Counted from the first letter of the stretch, positions 50,554 through 60,121 are shown. The stretch is DNA of 64,000 nt from Haloarcula pelagica (GCF_030127105.1 NZ_CP126161.1:248001-312000); one strand, 5' to 3'. Program-made: numbers and translations. Notes: generated by a model not told the origin, from the letters alone.

Positions 50554-51591
50554 CTACAGGTAGCCGTTCTCCAGCAGCAGTTCGCCGTTGAGGATGCTCG
50601 CGCCGGCGGCGCCACGCATCGTGTTGTGGGCCAGGCAATTGAACTGCACGCCGTCGGTCGTCTCGCGGAACCCGCCCACGGCGACGCCCATGCCGCCCTC
50701 GGTGTTGCGGTCCAGACGGGGCTGTGGTCGGTCCGGCTCGTCGAAGACCTTGATCAGCCGTTCGGGCGAGGACGGGAGGTCGACGCCGGTGACTTCCGCC
50801 ATCGCGTCCTCCGCGTCGGCGGCGGTGACAGCCTCGTCGGTGTCGGCCCAGACGTTCTCCAGGTGGCCGTCCAGCGTCGGGATGCGGTTACAGGATGCCG
50901 CCACGTCCATGCCGTGCAGGTGGACCTCGGCGCCGTCGAACGTCCCCAGCAGTTTCCGGGACTCGGTCTCCATCTTCTGTTCCTCGCCGCCGATGTGGGG
51001 GATGGCGTTGTCGATGATCTCCATCGAGGAGACGCCGGAGTAGCCCGCACCGGAGACGGCCTGCAGCGTCGAGACCCGCACGTCGGTCAGCCCGAACGCG
51101 CGGTCGAGCGCCTCCAGGGGTGGGACCATCGTGATCGTCGAGCAGTTGGGGTTCTTCAGGAGGGCGCCGTCCCAGCCGCGCTCGTCGCGCTGGACCTCGA
51201 TGAGGTCGACGTGTTCGGGGTTGACCTCGGGGATGGTCAGTGGCACGTCCGGGTCCATCCGCCCGTTCGAGGAGTTCGAGGAGACGACGTAGCCGGCCTC
51301 ACAGAACTCGGGCTCGACCTCGGCGCCCACGCTGGAGGGAAGCGAGGAGAAGATCAGCGAGACATCGTCGGGTACGTCCTCGGGTGTGGTGGCACCGACT
51401 TCGATGTCGGCCACGTCCTCCGGGATCGGGGCCTCGACGCGCCACTTCGCGGCGTCGCGGTAGCTCTTGCCAGCGCTTTCCTCGCTGGCTGTCAGTGCGG
51501 CGATCTCGAACTCGGGATGGGGGTCGAGCAGCTGGATGAGCCGCTGTCCCACCGCTCCGGTCGCTCCGAGTACACCTACGCGTACAGTCAT
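50554..51591 (-). CDS. asd: Aspartate-semialdehyde dehydrogenase
   Basis: 345 residues. NADP-binding motif VLGATGAVGQRLIQLL at the N-terminus, the catalytic Cys in NPNCSTI, the SGAGYSGVSSMEIIDN region and the substrate-binding segment CNRIPTLDGHLENVW. Archaeal-type ASADH. It reduces aspartyl phosphate to the semialdehyde for Lys, Met, Thr and Ile synthesis. Stands alone between unrelated genes. Confidence 0.93.
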   Translation of the reverse strand: MTVRVGVLGATGAVGQRLIQLLDPHPEFEIAALTASEESAGKSYRDAAKWRVEAPIPEDVADIEVGATTPEDVPDDVSLIFSSLPSSVGAEVEPEFCEAGYVVSSNSSNGRMDPDVPLTIPEVNPEHVDLIEVQRDERGWDGALLKNPNCSTITMVPPLEALDRAFGLTDVRVSTLQAVSGAGYSGVSSMEIIDNAIPHIGGEEQKMETESRKLLGTFDGAEVHLHGMDVAASCNRIPTLDGHLENVWADTDEAVTAADAEDAMAEVTGVDLPSSPERLIKVFDEPDRPQPRLDRNTEGGMGVAVGGFRETTDGVQFNCLAHNTMRGAAGASILNGELLLENGYL

Positions 51592-51655
51592 CGGTTGACA
51601 CAGGGCCGTGGGTGGTCAAAACAGTTTGGATACGCCCCGCCGTCCCCGCCTGCGA

Positions 51656-52090
51656 TCAGGCCTCGACCGTGTCCTCGAACACCCAGGAGACCACCCGGGC
51701 CTCGACGAGGTCGCGCTCCTCGACGTGGGGGTCGCCGGGGGCGTCGAGGACGGCCTCGGCCTCCCGTCGCATCCGCGCCTCGACTTCCGAGTGGTCCGGT
51801 TCGTCACGGATGTCGTTGAGCAGCGCCTCGAAGTCCTCCCGGAGATCGAAGTCGGCCCGGGCCGCGTTACACCGGGAGAGGGGGCTCATCCCGGTCTCCA
51901 GCACCAGGTCACGGACCGTCTCCCAGTCGCCGTCACAGAAGTACAGCGACACCTCGCCGACGATGTCCTGCCAGGCGATCGGCCCGGCGTGTTTCAACAG
52001 CGGGACCGCCCGCGGCGGGAGGTCCAGCCGCGTCGCCACGTCCGGGTTCCCACACAGGCAACAGGCCGTCTCTCGCTTCCCGGTGTACAT
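51656..52090 (-). CDS. Zinc-binding hypothetical protein, 144 aa
   Basis: The N-terminus CCLCGNPD gives a Cys cluster, with a second site possible from LSRCN further down. The rest is helical (ADFDLREDFEALLNDIRDE) with an acidic C-terminus. A haloarchaeal family with no function known to me. Divergent from nothing obvious; it lies between asd and the NUDIX gene on the same strand. Confidence 0.6.
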   Translation of the reverse strand: MYTGKRETACCLCGNPDVATRLDLPPRAVPLLKHAGPIAWQDIVGEVSLYFCDGDWETVRDLVLETGMSPLSRCNAARADFDLREDFEALLNDIRDEPDHSEVEARMRREAEAVLDAPGDPHVEERDLVEARVVSWVFEDTVEA

Positions 52091-52159
52091 GTCGAGACGT
52101 TGGGCTGGACGGACTTGTGTACTGCGTTCGCCCCGGCCGGCGTCGAGAAGACCGTCGTC

Positions 52160-52630
52160 TCACGCCGTGTCGGTCGTGAGTCCCGCGTCCGAGAGATACG
52201 CCCGGACGTAGGGGTGGAGGTCGCCCGCCTCGACGGGTGTCGGCGCCCACCGTACGTCGGCGTGCTGATCGTCCGTCTCGGTCGCCCGCGAGTCCGCCGT
52301 CACGAGGTAGCCGATCGGTACGTAGTGTTTCCCGTCGTCGGCGTCGACATCGGCCACGTCGTAGACGTGCTCGTAGACGCCCAGTCGGCGCTCGATCCGC
52401 ACCGAGACGCCGAGTTCCTCGCTCGCGATCCGGTGGACGGCGTCGTCGAGAGACTCACGCTTGTGGACGGTGCCGCCGGGGACGAACCACTCGCCCTTCG
52501 CGGGGTCGTTCTGTCGCTTCCCGAGCGCGACCACGCCCTCGTGCTGGACGACGAGATCGACGGAGACGATCGGGACGTTCCGGACGATCGTCGCCCAGGC
52601 GTCGTCGGGGACCGGGCCTTCGTCTGTCAT
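52160..52630 (-). CDS. NUDIX hydrolase
   Basis: 156 residues. The Nudix box runs GGTVHKRESLDDAVHRIASEELGV; the first Glu of the usual REUxEE core is Ile here while the EE pair remains, a variation seen in GDP-mannose mannosyl hydrolase-type enzymes. Metal-dependent hydrolysis of a nucleoside diphosphate derivative is expected. The start is at ATG 52630. Substrate unknown. Confidence 0.8.
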   Translation of the reverse strand: MTDEGPVPDDAWATIVRNVPIVSVDLVVQHEGVVALGKRQNDPAKGEWFVPGGTVHKRESLDDAVHRIASEELGVSVRIERRLGVYEHVYDVADVDADDGKHYVPIGYLVTADSRATETDDQHADVRWAPTPVEAGDLHPYVRAYLSDAGLTTDTA

Positions 52631-52724
52631 GGAGCGTCGGGTCGAACCGCTGCCTGAAACACGTTGCGTTCGCTGCCACCGGGCACAACGACACCCCTAA
52701 TTGCGTCCGGCCGTTCGCCCCGGT

Positions 52725-53966
52725 ATGAACCGGGACGGGTCGGAGCGGAGCGGTTCGCGGACCGTCGTCCTGGCGGTCATCGCGAGTACCTTCTTCGTCG
52801 GTTTCGGCGGCGGCGTCGTCTTCCCGATCCTCCCGAACCTCGGAGCGCTGCTGGGCATCTCGCCGTTCGTCGTCGGCCTCATCCTCAGCGCCAACCGGAT
52901 CACGCGGATCGTCGCCAACGCGCCGGCGGGGTCGCTCATCGACCGCACCGGGACGCGGACCCCGTTCGTGGTCGGCCTGTTCGTCGAGGGGCTGGCGACG
53001 ATGGGCTACGTGGTCGCGCTGGACGCCGGCGCGCCCGCAGCGTGGTTCCTCGCGGCCCGCGTGCTGTGGGGGATCGGCAGCGCGCTCGTGTTCGCGACGG
53101 CCTACACCATCGCCGCCGATGTCAGCACCGCCGACTCCCGCGGGGCGAACATGGGCGTCGTCCGGGGCGGCATCACGCTCGGGTTCCCGGTCGGCCTGTT
53201 GCTGGGCGGGGTCGTCAGTGACCTCTACAGCGTGGCGACTGCCTTCGCGCTGGCCGCCGGGTTCGCCATGCTCGCAGGCGCCATCGCCTACCTGCTGGTC
53301 CCCGAGACACACGTCGACGGGACCCAGGAGAACGTCGCGCCGTGGGAGATCGAGTGCAGCGCGACGACGCTGACGGTCGGGCTCGTCAACTTCGGGCTCT
53401 ACTTCGCGTATCTGGGCGCGCTGTTCTCGACGCTCGTGTTGCTCGTCGACGCCAGGGGCCTGCTCGCCTGGGGGTACGGCCCACAGGGGATGTCCGGGCT
53501 GTTCATGGGACTCACCGTCGCCGCCGCGTCCGTGTTCATGCTCGGCGGCGGCAAACTCAGCGACGGTGACAGCGGCCGACTCCCGGTCCTGTTGGCCTTC
53601 CTGGCCGTCTCGTTCGCTGGCTTCGTCGCGCTCGCGCTCGCCCGGTCGCTGCCGGTCCTCGCGCTGGCCTGTCTCCTCGTCGGGGCCGGCCAGGGCGGGA
53701 CCAGCGGCCCGCTCGTCGCACTGCTTGCGGATCTCACACCGAGCGAGCGAATGGGACGGGCGACGGCGACCAACAACGTCCTGGGGGATTTCGGCGGCGC
53801 GCTCGGCCCGCTGGTGTCGCTGCCGATCGTCGACTCGCTGGGCTTCGTCCCGATCTACGCCGCCTGTGCCGTCGTTCCGCTGGCGGCCGCAGTGTTGCTG
53901 GTCGGCGCCCTCTCCGGCGAAGCCGGCGTCCGCTCGGCGGCAGGCGACGGCCTTCCCAGGGAGTAG
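52725..53966 (+). CDS. Major facilitator superfamily transporter
   Basis: 413 residues from ATG 52725. Twelve TM segments are predicted; motif A-like GSLIDRTGTRTPFVVG lies between TM2 and TM3, and the second half has a matching loop with FMLGGGKLSDGDSGRLPVLLAF. These are typical of drug/H+ antiporter-like MFS members. Substrate unknown. It has its own promoter region; the next gene is convergent. Confidence 0.85.
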   Translation: MNRDGSERSGSRTVVLAVIASTFFVGFGGGVVFPILPNLGALLGISPFVVGLILSANRITRIVANAPAGSLIDRTGTRTPFVVGLFVEGLATMGYVVALDAGAPAAWFLAARVLWGIGSALVFATAYTIAADVSTADSRGANMGVVRGGITLGFPVGLLLGGVVSDLYSVATAFALAAGFAMLAGAIAYLLVPETHVDGTQENVAPWEIECSATTLTVGLVNFGLYFAYLGALFSTLVLLVDARGLLAWGYGPQGMSGLFMGLTVAAASVFMLGGGKLSDGDSGRLPVLLAFLAVSFAGFVALALARSLPVLALACLLVGAGQGGTSGPLVALLADLTPSERMGRATATNNVLGDFGGALGPLVSLPIVDSLGFVPIYAACAVVPLAAAVLLVGALSGEAGVRSAAGDGLPRE

Positions 53967-54572
53967 TCACGTCTCGACGACGCCGGTGGTCATCCAGCAG
54001 CCCTCGTGGGGAGCGGTGGTCTGTCGCTCGACGATCCACGTGTAGCTCTGAGCGGTCCCGTTCGGCGTGTAGACGGTCACGTTACGCCGTGCGGCCCCGC
54101 GTGCTCGATCGATGTCGATAGAGTCGTAGGTCACCGACTCGGCGTCCAGCAGCGGTCGGTACTCGTCGGTGAGGACGCTGACGAACGACTCGTAGGAAGC
54201 AAACGACGCCCGGTTCGACGGTGCCGCGAACCGCCAGGCCGTCTCGATGCCGGCGTGGGTCTCCGGGTCGTCTGTCCGCAGGGCCGACACCTGGATGTGG
54301 ACGACCAGTCCCGGCGGCCGCTCGCAGGTCGGTTCGAGCGAGCGCAGCCACGTCCGATTTAGTTCGCTCCCGGTCGCGGTGACGCTCCCCCAGTACTCGT
54401 AGGCCGCGCTCGGGCCGTTCGGCGCCGCCGCCGTCGGTGTCGGGACCGGAGCCGGTGTCACGGCCGACTCCGGGGCCGCTCGCGTGTCACCGCCGGCGAA
54501 CGCGCCACAGCCGGCGGTCGTCAGGAGGAGTGCGAGACCGACGACCGCGAGTCCGTGCCGGCTGCGCGACAT
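53967..54572 (-). CDS. Secreted lipoprotein, 201 aa
   Basis: From ATG 54572. The signal peptide GLAVVGLALLLTTAGCG ends in a lipobox (TAGC). A Pro/Ala/Thr linker and a beta-rich domain (YEYWGSVTATGSELNRTW and SYTWIVERQTTAPHEGCW) follow. No enzymatic site recognised. Convergent with the MFS gene. Confidence 0.7.
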   Translation of the reverse strand: MSRSRHGLAVVGLALLLTTAGCGAFAGGDTRAAPESAVTPAPVPTPTAAAPNGPSAAYEYWGSVTATGSELNRTWLRSLEPTCERPPGLVVHIQVSALRTDDPETHAGIETAWRFAAPSNRASFASYESFVSVLTDEYRPLLDAESVTYDSIDIDRARGAARRNVTVYTPNGTAQSYTWIVERQTTAPHEGCWMTTGVVET

Positions 54573-54661
54573 GTGTGGTCCAACGGGCCGGAGCGGCTTC
54601 GGTGTTGTCCTCCCCCGGCCGACCACGGAACATAAGTCGATCCGTCGAGCAGCCTGAAGGG

Positions 54662-55300
54662 ATGCTCCGCGATGCACTCAGGTACCCACAGCGCGGCCCC
54701 GGCTGGCTCAAGACCGTCGCGGTCGGGAGCGTGCTGACGCTGTTGGGTTCGGTGACGTTCGTCCCGTTGATCCCGGTGCAGGGGTACCTGCTTCGCGTCC
54801 TCCGGGCGACGAGCGAGGGGCGGGACCGTCCGCCGGCTTTCGGCGACTGGCCGGACCTGTTCGCCGACGGCGCCCGAGCGATCGCCGTCCAGGTCGCGTA
54901 CGTCCTCGTCCCGGTGTGGCTGCTGTTCGCCGGGTTCGTCGTCGCCGGCGTCGAGGCGTCGTCCGCGCTCGGTCTGGCTGTGACGGGCGTCGCCGGACTC
55001 CTGACGATCGCGGCGCTCTATCTCCTCCCGGCAGCGTTGACCAGGCTGGCGACGACCGGCCGGCTCCGGGCTGCGTTCGACCTCCGGGCGGTCGCCGCCG
55101 CCGGCCGGCGCCCGATCTACGTGGTCGCCATCGTCGAGGCGTACGTCGCCCTGGTGGTGGTCGGCGGCGTCGGCGCGCTCCTCACGGTCATCCTCGTGGG
55201 CGCGGTGTTCCTCTTCTACGGTCAGGTGGCCGCGTTCTCGCTGTTCGGCCGGGGATCCGCCGAAGCCAGCCGGACGGCCGAGGACCGCGGCGCGCCCTGA
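54662..55300 (+). CDS. DUF4013-like membrane protein
   Basis: 212 residues from ATG 54662. Pattern ALRYPQRGPGWLKTVAVGSVLTLLGSV then VPLIPVQGYLLRVLRATSEG and FGDWPDLFADG matches DUF4013, a family of about five TM helices of unknown function. The N-terminal amphipathic helix is characteristic. It is divergent from the lipoprotein gene. Confidence 0.78.
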   Translation: MLRDALRYPQRGPGWLKTVAVGSVLTLLGSVTFVPLIPVQGYLLRVLRATSEGRDRPPAFGDWPDLFADGARAIAVQVAYVLVPVWLLFAGFVVAGVEASSALGLAVTGVAGLLTIAALYLLPAALTRLATTGRLRAAFDLRAVAAAGRRPIYVVAIVEAYVALVVVGGVGALLTVILVGAVFLFYGQVAAFSLFGRGSAEASRTAEDRGAP

Positions 55301-55347
55301 CGACTCGGCGCTGTCTCGCGCCGTTCGAACGAGGTGGGTTCGTCGGG

Positions 55348-55545
55348 CTACTTCCAGCCACTGGGTGCGATGCCCAGTCGCAACACGACCGGTCGATACG
55401 CCACGGCGAGAACGAGGACGATCCCGAGTTCGATCCAGAACCCGAGTTCGCCCACGACAGCTTGCAGGACCGTCAGGACGAGAACGACGAGAAGCATCAG
55501 TGCAACGTAGTGGGGAGCGATCTCTTTCAGCCCGTCGATATCCAT
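55348..55545 (-). CDS. Small two-TM membrane protein, 65 aa
   Basis: Two hydrophobic segments, YVALMLLVVLVLTVLQAV and IELGIVLVLAVAYRPVVL, with a short polar N-terminus. Widely seen small haloarchaeal membrane protein of unknown function. Convergent with DUF4013 gene. Confidence 0.65.
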   Translation of the reverse strand: MDIDGLKEIAPHYVALMLLVVLVLTVLQAVVGELGFWIELGIVLVLAVAYRPVVLRLGIAPSGWK

Positions 55546-55696
55546 ACACCCTCTACGGGAGGGAGCCTCTCAAGCCTTCCTCTAGGCCGCGCTGTGGACT
55601 CGCCGACGCTCACACGTCGTGATCGACACGGCGTGGTCGCGACAGCGCCGGCTCCACACAGGAACGTTTTACTCCCCCGAGCGGGGACCGGCCCGT

Positions 55697-56734
55697 ATGG
55701 ATACTGACGAACGCCTCGCGCTGACGACCCGCCACACGCAGGAGGTCGTCACCGAGGACGAACTCGCGGCGCTGTTCGAGGCGGGTGACCCGTCGGCGTA
55801 CATCGGCTACGCGCCGACCGGCGAGATGCACATCGGCCACTTCACGACGATGCGCAAGCTGGCGGACTTCCTGCAGGCCGGCATCAACGTGACGGTACTG
55901 ATCGCGGATCTGCACGCCCACCTGGACGACGAGAAGAGTCCCTTCGACCTGCTGGACGCCCGCTCGGAGTACTACGAGGTCGCCATCGAGGGGATGATCG
56001 AAGCCGCCGGCGCCGACCCCGACGACATCGAGTTCGTCCGCGGGACCGACTTCCAGCTCGACGAGGAGTACACCCTGGAGATGTACCGCATGGCCGCCGA
56101 GACGACTATCGCCCGCTCGCAGCGGGCCGCGAGCGAGGTCGTCCGCGAGTCCGAGAGTCCCAACCTGGGCGGGCTCATCTACCCGCTGATGCAGACACTG
56201 GACGTGAAGGCGCTCGACGCCGACATCGCCTACGGCGGGATCGACCAGCGCGGGATCTACATGCTCTCCCGGGAGGTCCTCCCGGACCACGGCGGCGAGT
56301 CGCCGGTCTGTCTGTTCGCTCCGCTGCTGTCGGGCCTCAGCGGCGGCAAGATGAGCGCCTCGGACGCCGCCTCGAAGGTCAACCTCAACGACGCGCCCGA
56401 GACCGTCGAGGAGAAGATCGGGCAGGCCTACTGTCCCCAGGGCGAGGTCGAGGGCAACGGCGTCCTGGAGTACCTGGAGTACCTCGTCTTCCCGGTGCTC
56501 TCCGAACGCGCCGAGGACCTCGTGATCGAACGCCCCGAGGAGTACGGCGGCGACCTCGTCTACGAGGGCTACGACGACCTGGAGGCGGACTTCCTGAGCG
56601 GCGAACTCCACCCGGCGGATCTGAAGCCGTCCGCGGCAGCCGCCATCTCCGAGGTCATCGACCCGATCCGGGAGCGACTGGACGCGAACCCCGACCTGCT
56701 CGCCGAGGCCTACCCCGAGAAGTACGATCAGTAG
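55697..56734 (+). CDS. tyrS: Tyrosyl-tRNA synthetase (archaeal type)
   Basis: 345 residues from ATG 55697. The HIGH motif is H45-H48 (GEMHIGHFTT), the second ATP-site motif is KMSAS in GGKMSASDAASK. The Tyr pocket strand YIGYAPTGEMHIG and the helix GIDQRGIYMLSRE fit TyrRS. It charges tRNA-Tyr. A TTTTAC box (55667-55672) lies 25-30 bases upstream. Length and motif set are those of archaeal TyrRS. Confidence 0.95.
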   Translation: MDTDERLALTTRHTQEVVTEDELAALFEAGDPSAYIGYAPTGEMHIGHFTTMRKLADFLQAGINVTVLIADLHAHLDDEKSPFDLLDARSEYYEVAIEGMIEAAGADPDDIEFVRGTDFQLDEEYTLEMYRMAAETTIARSQRAASEVVRESESPNLGGLIYPLMQTLDVKALDADIAYGGIDQRGIYMLSREVLPDHGGESPVCLFAPLLSGLSGGKMSASDAASKVNLNDAPETVEEKIGQAYCPQGEVEGNGVLEYLEYLVFPVLSERAEDLVIERPEEYGGDLVYEGYDDLEADFLSGELHPADLKPSAAAAISEVIDPIRERLDANPDLLAEAYPEKYDQ

Positions 56735-56811
56735 CGACCCCGTTCTGCCCGGGTCGGCGGCTCGCGCCGTTCGGTCGAAAGCGCTAACCCCGTGTTCGCG
56801 TAGCCACAGGC

Positions 56812-57477
56812 ATGGACACCGATCGCTCCCGCCGCGGCGTCCGCGAGACCTACGAGACGATCGGGGCACACTTCGCGAAGACCCGCGAGTACGCCTGGCC
56901 GGAGGTCGAGGCGTTCGTCGATGACCATGGGGACCGTGCCGTGGGAACGGCCCTCGACATCGGCTGTGGTAACGGCCGCCACGCGGAGTTACTCGCAGGC
57001 GTCGCCGCTCGCGTAGTCGCTGTCGACGCCAGTCGCGAACTCCTCGCGGTCGCGGGCGAGCGAGTGCCCGAGTGCGTCGCGCTCGTCTGTGGCGACGCCT
57101 CGCGGCTCCCCGTCCGTGGCGGGGTGGTCGGGCTTGCCGTCTACGTCGCCACGCTCCATCACCTCCCGACAGCCGAGGCCAGACGGGCGAGCCTCGCGGA
57201 ACTGGCCCGCGTCCTCGCGCCGGATGGACGGGCGCTGGTCAGCGTCTGGAGCACCGCACACGACCGGTTCGATGCGGCCGCGGACGCCGACGACGGGTTC
57301 GACACGACCGTCGACTGGACGCTCCCCGGCGGCGAGACGGTGCCGCGATTCTACCACATCTACGCGCCAGCCGAGTTCGAGCGGGAACTCGCCGACAGCC
57401 CGCTCCGGACGGTTTCGTTCGAGGTCTCCAGCGGGAACTGCTACGCCGTCGTCGAGTCCGAAGGGAAAGGTCCTTAA
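56812..57477 (+). CDS. Trm9/ALKBH8-like class I methyltransferase
   Basis: 221 residues from ATG 56812. SAM motif I is ALDIGCGNGRHAEL, motif II VVAVDAS, and the later LPVRGGVVGLAVYVATLHHLPT with RRASLAELARVLAPDGRALVSVWS. The late VPRFYHIYAPAEFERELADS resembles the Trm9 family that methylates tRNA wobble uridine side chains. Whether it works with a Trm112-like partner cannot be seen. Just upstream of a tRNA-Gly gene. Confidence 0.82.
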   Translation: MDTDRSRRGVRETYETIGAHFAKTREYAWPEVEAFVDDHGDRAVGTALDIGCGNGRHAELLAGVAARVVAVDASRELLAVAGERVPECVALVCGDASRLPVRGGVVGLAVYVATLHHLPTAEARRASLAELARVLAPDGRALVSVWSTAHDRFDAAADADDGFDTTVDWTLPGGETVPRFYHIYAPAEFERELADSPLRTVSFEVSSGNCYAVVESEGKGP

Positions 57478-57543
57478 TCTCCTTGCGTGTATGATCGAAC
57501 GCTTCCGCTCTGAGCGGTGTCGTGCCGCGACCAGCGCGAGTCT

Positions 57544-57614
57544 GCGGCGGTGGTCTAGTGGTAGGACCTGAGCCTTCCAAGCTCATGGCCCGGGTTCAAA
57601 TCCCGGTCGCCGCA
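57544..57614 (+). tRNA. tRNA-Gly (UCC)
   Basis: A cloverleaf reads clearly: acceptor GCGGCGG pairs with TCGCCGC (one G-U), D loop with GTCTAGTGGTA, anticodon arm TGAGC CTTCCAA GCTCA with anticodon TCC, and T arm CCGGG TTCAAAT CCCGG. A discriminator A follows and CCA is not encoded. The gene has no intron. Confidence 0.93.
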
Positions 57615-57928
57615 TAACGCGTCTCTCATCCCTTCTGCGCCAAAATTACACCTTCAGTGGGTTTGTAAATTAAAACCGATCAAAACACACCTAACACTAA
57701 CCGAAAAACCCGCCGTCGTAATGGGGTTTTACGAACGGTCAAAGCTCAACCATGAAAATCAATAAGACCGACACTCAGAACGTAGAAACCCCGTTCCTGA
57801 CAATCACCCAACCGGTTCGAGGCCGGCCGGACCCCCGGGTGGGTGCGTTAGAGCGCAGTTGAGCCAGTGGTCGGTCGAGTTGGGACCACCGTCGTTAAGT
57901 ACGAGAAGGCTAACGAAATCTCGTACGA
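57615..57928. other. Gene-poor A/T-rich region after tRNA-Gly
   Basis: This 314-base gap is markedly less GC-rich than its surroundings (57640-57800). It contains a 36-codon ATG frame at 57752-57862 of non-typical composition (starts MKINKTDTQNVETPF). The stretch near 57890-57900 with GTCGTTAAGTACG may be the kinase promoter. It could be a remnant of an integrated element at the tRNA; no second copy of the tRNA 3' end was seen. Confidence 0.4.
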
Positions 57929-59590
57929 TTGAGTAGCACCACGCTTCTCGGACGGGTGATCGTTCTCGCATCGATCGGCTCGGGAGTGGCGAGCCTCGGA
58001 CTCGTCTGGTACCTGTCGCGGCGGCTGGGTCGGCCGGGCGCCAAGTGGTTCATGCTCTCGCTGGCCGCACAGGCCCTCTGGACGCTCTCGTACGGGGCCG
58101 GGCTGGTCGTTTCCGACCCGTCGCTCCGCGCCCACGCCGAGGCGCTCGCCTGGATCGGGATGAACTGTATCGGCCCGTTCTTTCTCGCCTTCGCTCTGGA
58201 GTACACCGGGCGGAGTACGGTGACCGGGGACCGCTGGCTCCCGGTGTTGCTGGTATCGCCGATCGTGACCGCGACGCTCGCAGTGACCCACGGTTATCAC
58301 GACCTCCTGTGGCAGGCGTTCAGGATGGATCCGGTCTTCGGGCTCTCGACGGCACAGTACGCGATCCAGCCGCTCGGGTACGCGACAGTTATCGCCAGCC
58401 TCACACTGGCGGGAATCGGCGTGCTCCTGATCGTCGAAACGGTGTACTCCTACGGCCCGCTCTACCGCCGCGAAGCGGTCGCCGTCGCGCTCAGCCCCGT
58501 CCCCGCGACGGTGCCGCTGTTGGTCTGGCTCGGACAGATCGGACCCTGGCCGGCGCTGAATCTCACGCCGGCGTTGTTGCTCACACACGTCGCACTGGAC
58601 GCGTACGCGTTCACGGGCACACACATGTTCGAGACGAACCCCGTGACACAGCGGGCCGCGGAGGAGACGATCGTCGACGGGCTCCAGGACCCCTTGCTGG
58701 TTCTCGATACGTCGGCCCAGGTCGTGCGGCTCAACGACAGCGCGCGGGAGCTGTTCGGGACGGCCGAGGACGATCTCCCGGTCCCGATCGAATCACTGAC
58801 CGGCGTGACGCTGTCGGGGTTACGCGAAGACGGACAGCTTGAGGCGGCCGACGGGACCGTGTACGCGGTCTCGTCGACGCCGCTGACCGACTCCCGAGCG
58901 GCCGACGTGGGGTGTGTCGTGGTCCTGCACGACATCACGGTCGAGCGGAAACAGCGACAGCAACTCTCCGTGCTCAACCGTGTCCTCAGGCACAACCTTC
59001 GAAACGAGATGACCGTCGTCAGAGGACACGGGGAGTCGATCAAGCACCAGACCGACAAGCAACAGTTCGAAGCGCAAGCCGGCTCGATCCTCGACGCGAG
59101 CGATCGGTTGCTCTCGATCGCGGGAAAGATCCGCTCGTTCGAACAGCTCAGGGACGCCGAACGACAGCGGACGGACGTGGATGTCGCGGACCTGCTCTCG
59201 GAGATCAGCGCGGAGCTGCTCGAAACGTATCCCGACGCGGAGATCACTGTCGACGGCCCGGCGGCGGCTCACGTCCGGACCGAGGCCGCGGTTCTCAGAC
59301 ACGCACTGCGGAACCTCTCGGAGAACGCCATCCGCCACGGTGAGACACAGCGCGTGGAGCTCACGTTCCGGCGCGAGGACGGTGTGATCGTCTTCGAGGT
59401 TCGCGACGAGAACGAGCGGATCCCCGAGATCGAGACCGAGCCGATCGAGACCGGGACCGTGGAGGCGCTCAGCCACGGACGGGGGATCGGGCTCTGGATC
59501 GCCAACTGGGCCGTGAACGTCCTCGACGGGACGTTACTGTTCGGCTACGACGGCGGGAACGTGGTGACGGTCGAGATTCCGGCGGCGTGA
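57929..59590 (+). CDS. Sensor histidine kinase with 7TM N-terminus and PAS
   Basis: 553 residues from TTG 57929, about 30 bases after a TTAAG box. Seven TM segments cover about 10-225 (haloarchaeal His_kinase N-terminal 7TM pattern), followed by a PAS domain (about 245-345). The phospho-acceptor is H355 in NRVLRHNLRNEM, and the ATPase N box is RNLSENAIRH. The G1 region is degenerate. The kinase senses a membrane or cytoplasmic signal; no response regulator is adjacent. Confidence 0.85.
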   Translation: MSSTTLLGRVIVLASIGSGVASLGLVWYLSRRLGRPGAKWFMLSLAAQALWTLSYGAGLVVSDPSLRAHAEALAWIGMNCIGPFFLAFALEYTGRSTVTGDRWLPVLLVSPIVTATLAVTHGYHDLLWQAFRMDPVFGLSTAQYAIQPLGYATVIASLTLAGIGVLLIVETVYSYGPLYRREAVAVALSPVPATVPLLVWLGQIGPWPALNLTPALLLTHVALDAYAFTGTHMFETNPVTQRAAEETIVDGLQDPLLVLDTSAQVVRLNDSARELFGTAEDDLPVPIESLTGVTLSGLREDGQLEAADGTVYAVSSTPLTDSRAADVGCVVVLHDITVERKQRQQLSVLNRVLRHNLRNEMTVVRGHGESIKHQTDKQQFEAQAGSILDASDRLLSIAGKIRSFEQLRDAERQRTDVDVADLLSEISAELLETYPDAEITVDGPAAAHVRTEAAVLRHALRNLSENAIRHGETQRVELTFRREDGVIVFEVRDENERIPEIETEPIETGTVEALSHGRGIGLWIANWAVNVLDGTLLFGYDGGNVVTVEIPAA

Positions 59591-59603
59591 GCCACGTGGC
59601 GGC

Positions 59604-60005
59604 TTACCGTTCGACCCGCTGGTAGGTATCGGAGGTGATCGTCGCGTCGGGGTTGTCGGCGAGCGAGAGCGTCAGGCCGTCGTCGCCCTCCGAAACGTCG
59701 AGTTCGACCGGGTTCCGATCCCCCGCTCGACGGGCCGGTGTGACGAAAGGCCGGTCTCGCTGCGGGAGATCCTCGACGAGGACGCGGGCACTGTGCTCGG
59801 GCGATCGGTCGGTCGGGACGGGGGCCGTCGCAGTAGGTCGGTCGGCGTCGCCGTCCGCTCCGACCAGCCGGCGGGCGAGGGGGACGCGGGCGAGCAGGTC
59901 GCCGATCCGTGCACGGAGCCGCGAACGCAGGGACTCCGCCGAGGCCCCGTCACGCACCGCCTCGGCCCGATCTTGCTGCCGCCCGTCGAGGGGCGTGAGA
60001 CTCAT
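59604..60005 (-). CDS. Haloarchaeal hypothetical protein, 133 aa
   Basis: From ATG 60005. Starts MSLTPLDGRQQDRAEAVRDG with amphipathic helices (SLRSRLRARIGDLLARVPLARRLV), then a disordered Ala/Thr/Pro-rich part and a C-terminal beta segment (VELDVSEGDDGLTLSLADN). No known function. Convergent with the kinase gene. Confidence 0.6.
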   Translation of the reverse strand: MSLTPLDGRQQDRAEAVRDGASAESLRSRLRARIGDLLARVPLARRLVGADGDADRPTATAPVPTDRSPEHSARVLVEDLPQRDRPFVTPARRAGDRNPVELDVSEGDDGLTLSLADNPDATITSDTYQRVER

Positions 60006-60121
60006 GCACACAGCTACGGCGTGGGTGGATAAAACGGTTGTGTCGACGACAGGATCGGACGGTGTCGAGTCGAGCGCACCCGCCGAGGCGGTACGTCCCG
60101 GAAGATCGCGGTCGATCAGTC

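Noticed and set aside
57544-57614. tRNA-Gly considered as the attachment site of the large provirus
   Set aside because: It lies 28 kb from the integrase and no copy of its 3' end is found at the provirus edge.
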